64,000 nucleotides of DNA from Bimuria novae-zelandiae CBS 107.79 (Eukaryota > Ascomycota > Dothideomycetes > Pleosporales > Didymosphaeriaceae), in contig ML976677.1 of assembly GCA_010015655.1 (NCBI GenBank), positions 557,876 to 621,875 of the forward strand. Reading direction: 5' to 3'. The position numbers were made by a program, and so were the translations under genes. The first letter of the stretch is position 1, and every line of letters starts with the position of its first letter. Positions 57,653 through 64,000 of this stretch are shown in pieces. The notes under the pieces were generated by a model that was not told the origin of the DNA, did no database searches, and worked only from the letters and a program-made list of their open reading frames with translations.

Positions 57653-58774
57653 TCACTTGCCCTGCTCGATCGTCGCCTCCACCACGGGCTCGTCCTTAGA
57701 AGCCTCCACTTCCCCATCCTGCTCATCTTCCTTCTTCTCCTTCTCCTTCCCCGTCCACTTCCTCTCCCTAACCCTCTCCTCACAAAACCTCTCCGCCTCC
57801 TCCAGCGTCATACTCACAGCCGGGTCCCTCTCCCCCTCATTCTCCGTGACCTCACCCTTTTTATCAACAATCAACCCCTTCGTCCTCAACTTCGCCTTCA
57901 CCAACTCCACAAGCTCCTCAAACCTCTCCACCCTCGGAATCCCATACCTCTCACACACCAGCGCGACATTCCCCCCCTTCCAATAAAGATCCGTCTCACA
58001 GCATAACACCACCTTGCCGCTCCTCGCCCACAGCCCCAGTTCACACAGACTAACCGGGCTCATAGTAGCGTGATCGAAGAAAAAAGCAATGACGTCGACG
58101 TGTTCGAGCGCGGCCAACTCCCACTCCACCTGCGCGCGGAAATTCTTGTCTTTTTGACTCGAGGAGATGGACGTGTCCCAGGAACCGCGGCGCGGGTTAC
58201 ACAAAGTGATGGGCAGGGTGCAGAGGTGGTTCGCGAGGAGAGGTTGCCATTGGATGGCGGCGCCCATTTCTATGCTGCCGGCTGCGAAGACGGAGAATTT
58301 GCGGTAGAGAGGGGGGGTTGGGGGGACGGCGTGGACGAAGAGCGGGTGTTGTGCTGCTGAGGTGGAGGGGTGGAGGGGAGGTGGGAGTTGGGCGTAGATG
58401 TCTGGGACCGGGACGTCGAGGTTCGTGGAGTCTTTCTTTACGACTGGGGGGCCGACGGGAGCGCGGCAGGTTGGGCATTGGGAGGGGCGTTTGCAGAATT
58501 TACACGTCACCACCGGTACTTCTTCGGTTTTTGGGGTTTCCTTTTTCTCCTCTGGCTTTGAGGTTTGGGGCGCGTCGTGCGCAGAGACAAGCTCCTGTAG
58601 TGCTTCGCGCTGCATCGTGACTGATCGCTCGAGGTGGTTGCAAAGTTGCTGGACACGCTGTTTCGCGTCAAAGGTAGATGATCTAGAAATCTGAGCCTCG
58701 AAGCTGGTGGTTCTGAGACAGTGAGATTCTGTGGTATAGATATAGTGGGGGAGCACACGTGATGCCACATGCAT
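57653..58774 (-). CDS. Nucleoside 2-deoxyribosyltransferase-like protein
   Basis: An open frame of 373 residues. Residues 161-295 match the nucleoside deoxyribosyltransferase-like fold (Pfam Nuc_deoxyri_tr2 type): VFAAGSIE (162-169), LCNPRRGSWD (191-200), EWELAALEHVDVIAFFFD (217-234) and SPVSLCELGLWA (239-250), whose Glu sits where family members keep the catalytic acid. Bacterial relatives exchange bases on deoxynucleosides; the fungal substrate is unknown. Upstream, residues 91-103 hold CKFCKRPSQCPTC, a possible small zinc site, and residues 28-66 look helical. The C terminus is a highly charged Glu/Lys tail. The first ~25 residues may be a mis-included intron or 5' UTR; a GT...AG span ending TCTCAG near 58715 is a candidate, so the start is uncertain. 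The gene is 195 bases from the MULE end and is not RIP-affected. Confidence 0.82.
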   Translation of the reverse strand: MHVASRVLPHYIYTTESHCLRTTSFEAQISRSSTFDAKQRVQQLCNHLERSVTMQREALQELVSAHDAPQTSKPEEKKETPKTEEVPVVTCKFCKRPSQCPTCRAPVGPPVVKKDSTNLDVPVPDIYAQLPPPLHPSTSAAQHPLFVHAVPPTPPLYRKFSVFAAGSIEMGAAIQWQPLLANHLCTLPITLCNPRRGSWDTSISSSQKDKNFRAQVEWELAALEHVDVIAFFFDHATMSPVSLCELGLWARSGKVVLCCETDLYWKGGNVALVCERYGIPRVERFEELVELVKAKLRTKGLIVDKKGEVTENEGERDPAVSMTLEEAERFCEERVRERKWTGKEKEKKEDEQDGEVEASKDEPVVEATIEQGK

Positions 58775-59812
58775 TAGCGTACCTTGGTATCGGGAGCATA
58801 AGGGCTGAGCGCACGTTCCCTTCAGTCCTCTCTTTCACAAATGTCCGCAAACGGCTGTGTCTCAGCGCGGACAAACAAACTGTATGTTAGTGTGAATGCT
58901 TGCTTTGTAGCATTGCACCTGTCACGGCCATTCCAATATTTGTAGCTCAAAGCAATCGCAGCCTGGAGTGCTGTGCCGATGCACGCGCTTGGAAGAGCTA
59001 GCCGCAAGGGGAATGAGCTCTTGTGGAGCACAGCCTTCGGCGTGGCGGGGCAAAGGGTCATCTTTCATCCATCCACAGCGCGTGGCGCACACGCTCGTGC
59101 TATCCGTCACCGACATTCCCGCGCGTGATGTTATTCGTCGATAGAGTGTGCATTCCCGGTGCCTGGGTGAGCCTCGGTTGGCTTTGGAGCCTGGCCTGAG
59201 GCTGAGACTGCTCATATGGCCCGGAGAATGGAGTAAGTGGCTATCAGGCGGTCCTGTGAGGCGCTCTTCTCGACGGCGTAGCTCTGTGGAATAAAGAAGG
59301 ATTAGTATATGGATGGATGGGGTTAATGTTGGCCGGTCGAGTTCCTGTTCGGAGTCATACTGTGGGGTCATGAGTCTCCCCTTCTTTGTCGTCGTTGGAA
59401 GCGAGGCACGGTTTCCACGTCTTGCAACATGTGTTAAAACAGTCTAAAACATGTACCGCTTCCTAAGGCGCTCGTTGACTTCAGATCCCATTGTAGGAGG
59501 GTGATGAATCAGCTGCCACTGTCGAATGATGGTTAAGGGTGACGAGACGAGATAGTTCGGAGTGGGCGAAGCTGAAGAGCTGCTGATGCTTAGGCATCGA
59601 ACTTTTTTGACTGATGTTAACGTCCCCCCCTACGTGAAGGAAAACCCCCTGTGCCGACATGAAAAAATCACAAGAGAAATTAATTATCCACCCTAGAATA
59701 TTTTCTATCTATAATTAAAGTATAAGTATTATTTAAACCTCTATTTCTATATCGTTAGCTTATAACCTAAAATTACGACAACTTGATCGTGCTATTAATT
59801 ATTACTTATATT
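58775..59812. other. Intergenic DNA, no gene recognised
   Basis: GC-balanced to about 59690, then abruptly AT-rich to the Fot1 element. A 149-codon minus frame at 58922-59371 and a 79-codon frame at 58822-59061 have no recognisable content and overlap each other. The proximal part presumably contains the promoter of the 58774 gene. Confidence 0.5.
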
Positions 59813-59814
59813 TA

Positions 59815-61643
59815 ACGTGGTTCACCACCGAGCGGGCCACTTTTTAAAAGTCAGTCTATTGCGAAGCGCCTCCTACAACACCACTATAATTTACTATAAT
59901 TCGCAGAACATAGAAATACTATTTAGACTTATCGCTATTAGATGTATCTATAATTTCTACTGCGCAGGTGCGAGCGTTGTGGCCAGCTTTGCCGCAACGT
60001 CCGCAGCGCCTCTGCCCACGCACCCTCTTTACAGACTCTTCACCCTCCTTTTGCCCACTACTATCCTTTTTAGCTATTAAATTAACTACCTCTTCTACTA
60101 TAAGTGTCTTAGCTGCCTAAATATACTTCCTCTTTTAACTTTTTACCTTTATTACTATCTCTACTATCTTGCAAAGCCCTGCTATTTTTTATTATATTAA
60201 TACTATTTCGTGCCCTATTAATATAACACCTTTGTTAAGCTGCTTAACAGCTCTAAGAAGCGGAGAAACTAGTAAATCTCTATACTTCTATACACGCTTA
60301 TAAACTAGCGTTAACTAAGCCTCTATCTCGTGGAGGTTACTTAGTGTTTTTAATTTCTATAGGGTGTTCTCTGCGTTAGGTAGAGTTGGCGTATAAAGAA
60401 CCACATTAAGTCTTAATAACACCGCCTCTAGGTTGTGTAGGACTAATCTAGCGCCTCTAAAGCCTACGTAGATATTCGCCTTTATTATTACTTTCTTAAA
60501 AGCTACTTTAAAGGCTAGTAGAAAGGCCTCCTTCTTAATCTGCTTAGTGCTATACCGTGCTAAGCTACTAATCTTATTACTATACGCCCGCTTTAAAGGC
60601 AAAAAATAACCTACATTAAGTGGCTGCAAGAGGTGTGATAAGTGTAGAGGTATATAGAGAATAATAATCTTCTGTTCCTTACAGTATTTGTAGAATTCGT
60701 GTAAGTAGTAGCTCTTGTAACTATCTATAATTAGCAGCTAGTATGCACCCAAACTACGCGCCTTAGTATAGGTATTAAAGTGCCTTAGCTAGGCAAGACT
60801 AAGCTTGTTTAACGTCTAGCTATTAGGACTAACTTTAATAACCTAGTTTTAGGGTAGATTGTAGAACTAGGACGTAATTAGAATCTTGCTAGGGAAGATA
60901 AGAAAAGGTAGTAGAGCCTAGCCTTTAGCGCTAACATCCTAGATATTAGTAACTTACCTATAGTTACTAAGTTAAATCTTCTTTAGGTTGCTTCGCTTCT
61001 TAGAGCCTGTAAAGACTATCTAACCCTGTATTACCCTTATTATAAAGCCTGTCTCGTCGAAGTTGTACGTGTCGTTATTAGTAATACCGTACTTAGTCTT
61101 AGTATTAGTAACTAGCTTAAACTAAGGCGTTATAATACGTAGATCTTTATTTAGGGCTTACTAATAATTATATAGATAGCTCTTTTAAAGTTTAATTTTT
61201 AGCGTACGCGTTTTAAGCCTGTCTATCTAGTGCTTACTAATAGGCTATCCACTACGCTTAGTAAGTAGATTATTAACTATATTTTAGACTATATCCCTTA
61301 TTGCACCTATTCCTCGCTAGTTAAGCTTAAGTATACGTTAGACTAGAGCCTCCTCCTTTAGCTTAATTAGCTTCTTTAAGTTGGGCTCGCGATTGCGTCG
61401 AGAGAGGGCTCCTTAGCGTTATTATTATACTATTATTTAAGGCACGCTAAAAGCTATAATAACGCGTCTTTTACTTTTATTATAATTTTTAATTATAGCT
61501 TAGATAGCAAGCTATAATACGCTTTTAGTATAAGGTTGTTGCGCGTTATATTGTGATGGCATTATAGTATAAGCTGGAGGTGGGCTGCATTTAGCAAAGT
61601 TGGCCCGCTCGGTGGGGTTGGCCCGCTCGGTGGTGAACCACGT
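59815..61643 (-). mobile_element. Fot1/pogo-type Tc1-mariner transposon, RIP-degraded
   Basis: 1829 bases with terminal inverted repeats ACGTGGTTCACCACCGAGCG, flanked by TA (59813-59814, 61644-61645). The right end carries an extra tandem copy of GTTGGCCCGCTCGGTGGG. The transposase is on the minus strand. TA duplication and the DDE triad place it in the Fot1/pogo group. Confidence 0.92.
59853..61562 (-). pseudogene. Fot1-type transposase with C-terminal zinc knuckle
   Basis: A 570-codon frame from the ATG at 61562 (MPSQYNAQ) with TAA/TAG interruptions. It shows YNFDETGF (first Asp, near 61050), LLIIDSYKSYYLHEFYKY (second Asp, near 60720), and HLSHLLQPLNVGYFLPLKRA near 60620-60560 (expected QPLDVG third Asp, here Asn). 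A CCHC knuckle CGRCGKAGHNARTC lies near 59970-60010. The segment 60357-60629 remains open for 90 codons. Start and stop fall in one frame, which supports the limits; the stop could itself be a mutated Gln. Confidence 0.85.
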
Positions 61644-61645
61644 TA

Positions 61646-62341
61646 TCTATAACTATCTTTACTTTTTGCCCCTATAATACTATAATAGGACTAATACTAC
61701 TTCTCTTTGGGACCTTTAGGATGCTATAACAATAGTTTATAATAGTAAACCTTTATGCTAACCTCTTTAACTTGCTATAAAATAATTTTAAAAAGTTTCT
61801 TTATAATAAGAAGTATAGTAGCTTCTTAGCGCGGGTACTTTAGCTAGCTTACTTAGTATTTTATTCCTGCTTAGCTAACCAGCGCCAAGGTCGAATAACT
61901 AAAGCCCACTGCGCTCTAATTAATTAGGTGACGAAAGCCAACCCAGTCGGGCAAGCCAAGTCTGTGCTTGGTTTCCGTGTGGCACTGCAGTAACATGGTG
62001 ATAATAGCTTGCGCAATGAACTTTTATTACCTTGCTTCTGAGTTGTTCGCTGGACTTGCATTTGGGTTCGGTGCTGTGCGCAAGGCTCCCAATTACATCC
62101 AGGCGACATGAGCGTCTCCTCACTGGTCAGCCTGCGCCACGATGCAGCCTGGTGGACAGCGCGTACAACCACCACTATAGCACCTCATCATCCTTCGTCC
62201 TTAACACTTGCGTTTATATCGTCGACCTTCGACGCTTGCCTCTAATTTTTCGACCTTCGAGTGCCTCGCGCGCATATGCCGAACGAACCGATCGAGCCAC
62301 ACGAGTCGCGCGTGCCATGAAGTCGCGTCTGATGCGCAGCC
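61646..62341. other. 5' region of the HET gene
   Basis: AT-rich, RIP-like to about 61900, then GC-balanced. Presumably holds the promoter and 5' UTR of the gene at 62342. Short open frames on both strands look incidental. Confidence 0.5.
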
Positions 62342-64000
62342 ATGGCTTTCCTACGCCTCTTGGAGCGCAAACCGGACGGGGCCATCGTCTTCCGCGAAAC
62401 GACTAGTAGCGATGTTCCTGCTTACGCAATACTCTCTCATACCTGGGAGGAAGAGGAGGTCCTCTTCCAGGATATGGAAGCGAACGCGGACATGAGCAAG
62501 ACCGTCAGCAAGGCTGGATGGAGGAAGATAGAATTTTGCGCGAGGCAGGCCGCGGCTGATGGACTGCGATACTTCTGGATAGACACCTGCTGCATCGATA
62601 AGAAGAATGCAGTCGAACTTAGCGCGGCGATTAACTCCATGTTCCGATGGTATCAGAACGCTACGCGCTGCTATGTCTACCTTTCCGATGTTCTAAAAGC
62701 TATTGGAGTAGATAGAGAAATAGCATGGAAAGATGCGTTCAGGACAAGTCGATGGTTTACTCGAGGGTGGACGCTTCAAGAGCTTATAGCACCAAGGCTG
62801 GTAGACTTCTTTAGCTTAGAAGGTGAGCGACTTGGAAGCAAATTATTGCTAGAGACCGAAATACACGAGATCACTGGCATCGCGAAGAGTGCTCTTCGAG
62901 GCGGCGCGTTGTCAAGTTTTAGTATCCGAGAGCGGAGGTCTTGGGCAGAGCGCCGCAGTACTACAGTTGAAGAGGATGAAGCCTACTGCTTACTCGGGAT
63001 TTTTGATATTTCCATGGCACTGATCTACGGGGAGAGAAAGGAACAGGCATTCCGACGGCTGGAGGAAGAGATCCACAAGTTGAATAAGGGTAGGCCTCTG
63101 CCTAGATGTGCTCACAACAGCAATGAACTGACTAGCGCAGGTATTGACTTCGAACAATATACCGTCGGACTTAGTCTTGCGTCGTTTCCTGAAGCTGCAC
63201 AATTTGTGGCCCGAGAGAAGGAGCTGTCAAAGATGCATGAGCTTCTTCATAGTCATGGTCGTAGTAGCCGATCATCAGTAGTCCTGCATGGACTCGGAGG
63301 AATTGGAAAGACTCAGCTGGCGATCGAATACATTATGAGGCATAAAGAGAAACACACAGCAATATTTTGGTTGAATGCGAATGACGAAGACTCTCTGCGG
63401 CTTAGCTTTCGCGACATCGCTCAACAAATCCTGATGCATCATCCTTCCGCTGGGGTACTTTGCAACGTGGACTTGGACGGAGACCTCGATGGAGTGGTTA
63501 GAGCAGTCAAGACCTGGCTCAATTTCAAGGATAATACGCGCTGGCTGATGATCTATGATAATTACGACAATCCCCGAACCGCTAACCATGCTGACCGCTC
63601 AGTAGTGGATGTGCGTCGGTATCTGCCAGAAAGCGACCAGGGCTCAGTAATCATCACGACGCGGTCGGCCAACGTTACCCTAGGGTGGCGCCTTCACGTT
63701 CAAAAGTTGACAGGTCTTGAGGACGGGCTTAGGATCTTGTCAAACATGTCTAGAAGAGAAGACATTAAAGATAGTATGTTTACCTAGGTACTAGATAAGT
63801 TGCTGAGCTGATAAGATAGATCCTAATGCAAAAGCACTTGTCATGAAGCTAGACGGCCTACCACTTGCTCTCTCCACGGCAGGGGCATACCTAGAGCACG
63901 TGACGACTAGCTTCGCGGAATATCTTCGGCTATACGAGGCATCTTGGTTGAAACTCCAGAAAACGAGCCCAAAATTGAATTCATATGAAGATCGCTCACT
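62342..64000 (+). CDS. HET-domain NB-ARC protein (NLR-like), 3' end outside window
   Basis: Exon 1 is 62342-63773, followed by a 46-base intron (GTATGT...GATAG, branch-like AGCTGATAAG, 63774-63819); exon 2 runs from 63820 past the end. Splicing bypasses the TAG after DSMFT and continues as NPNAKALVMKLDGLPLAL. N terminus: a HET domain with YAILSHTWEEEE (28-39), GLRYFWIDTCCID (74-86) and SRWFTRGWTLQELIAP (136-151). Then NB-ARC: P-loop HGLGGIGKTQ (316-325), Walker B RWLMIYDNYDNP (400-411), GSVIITTRS (434-442), and the GLPLAL motif in exon 2. HET domains trigger cell death in heterokaryon incompatibility, and NB-ARC is the oligomerising switch. A C-terminal repeat sensor (TPR, ankyrin or WD) is expected but not in the window. 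The start ATG sits in AGCCATGG, a good context. Confidence 0.93.

Noticed and set aside
58922..59371. 149-codon minus frame
   Set aside because: No domain, Ser/Arg/Pro-rich, overlapping other frames, no clear start context.
1..64000. tRNA or rRNA genes, telomeric repeats
   Set aside because: I looked for cloverleaf-type sequences, rRNA-like blocks and TTAGGG arrays and saw none I could support.

Overview
The window looks like a filamentous ascomycete (Pezizomycotina; Dothideomycetes is my best guess, from the AT-isochore layout and not from any marker). Short introns of 46-61 bases, a HET/NB-ARC gene, and long AT-rich tracts depleted in CpA/TpG point this way. In those tracts transposon reading frames are broken almost only by TAA/TAG where CAA/CAG is expected. 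That is the signature of repeat-induced point mutation (RIP).

Only about 8 kb carries ordinary genes. These are a Kin28/CDK7-type kinase (22144-23440, minus) divergent from a U1A/U2B''-type spliceosomal RRM protein (23797-24452, plus), a nucleoside deoxyribosyltransferase-like protein (57653-58774, minus), and the 5' part of a HET + NB-ARC receptor gene (62342 to beyond the window). A broken SAT4/rhodopsin-type membrane protein gene lies at 3304-4133.

The rest is transposons, most of which can be delimited by matching target-site duplications (TSDs). Left block: a RIP-degraded Ty1/copia element (about 4380-17440, minus) is split by a complete Ty3/gypsy element (7435-14928, 161-base LTRs, TSD TTGCA). 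A hAT transposon (18684-21663, TSD TATCCAGC) lies inside a cluster of ten copies of an unrecognised 31-base motif (17738-21931).

Central block (24794-57457): one Mutator-like element (MULE) of roughly 4 kb with ~0.65 kb terminal inverted repeats has been inflated to 32.7 kb by later insertions. These are a Crypton in its left TIR; a solo gypsy LTR; a gypsy element that itself holds a copia; a fold-back element that holds a copia that holds a second copia; and a DIRS/Ngaro-like tyrosine-recombinase retroelement near the 3' end of the transposase gene. Removing the fold-back element with one TA restores the MULE frame exactly. Right block: a Fot1/pogo element (59815-61643) lies upstream of the HET gene.

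The items most worth a second look are the 31-base motif cluster, the A/B direct-repeat arrangement that fuses the MULE reading frame to the tyrosine-recombinase element, an antisense open stretch inside the first gypsy element, and the second gypsy element, which lacks integrase. Host genes and transposons do not form a shared pathway here; the window records successive insertions between housekeeping genes.
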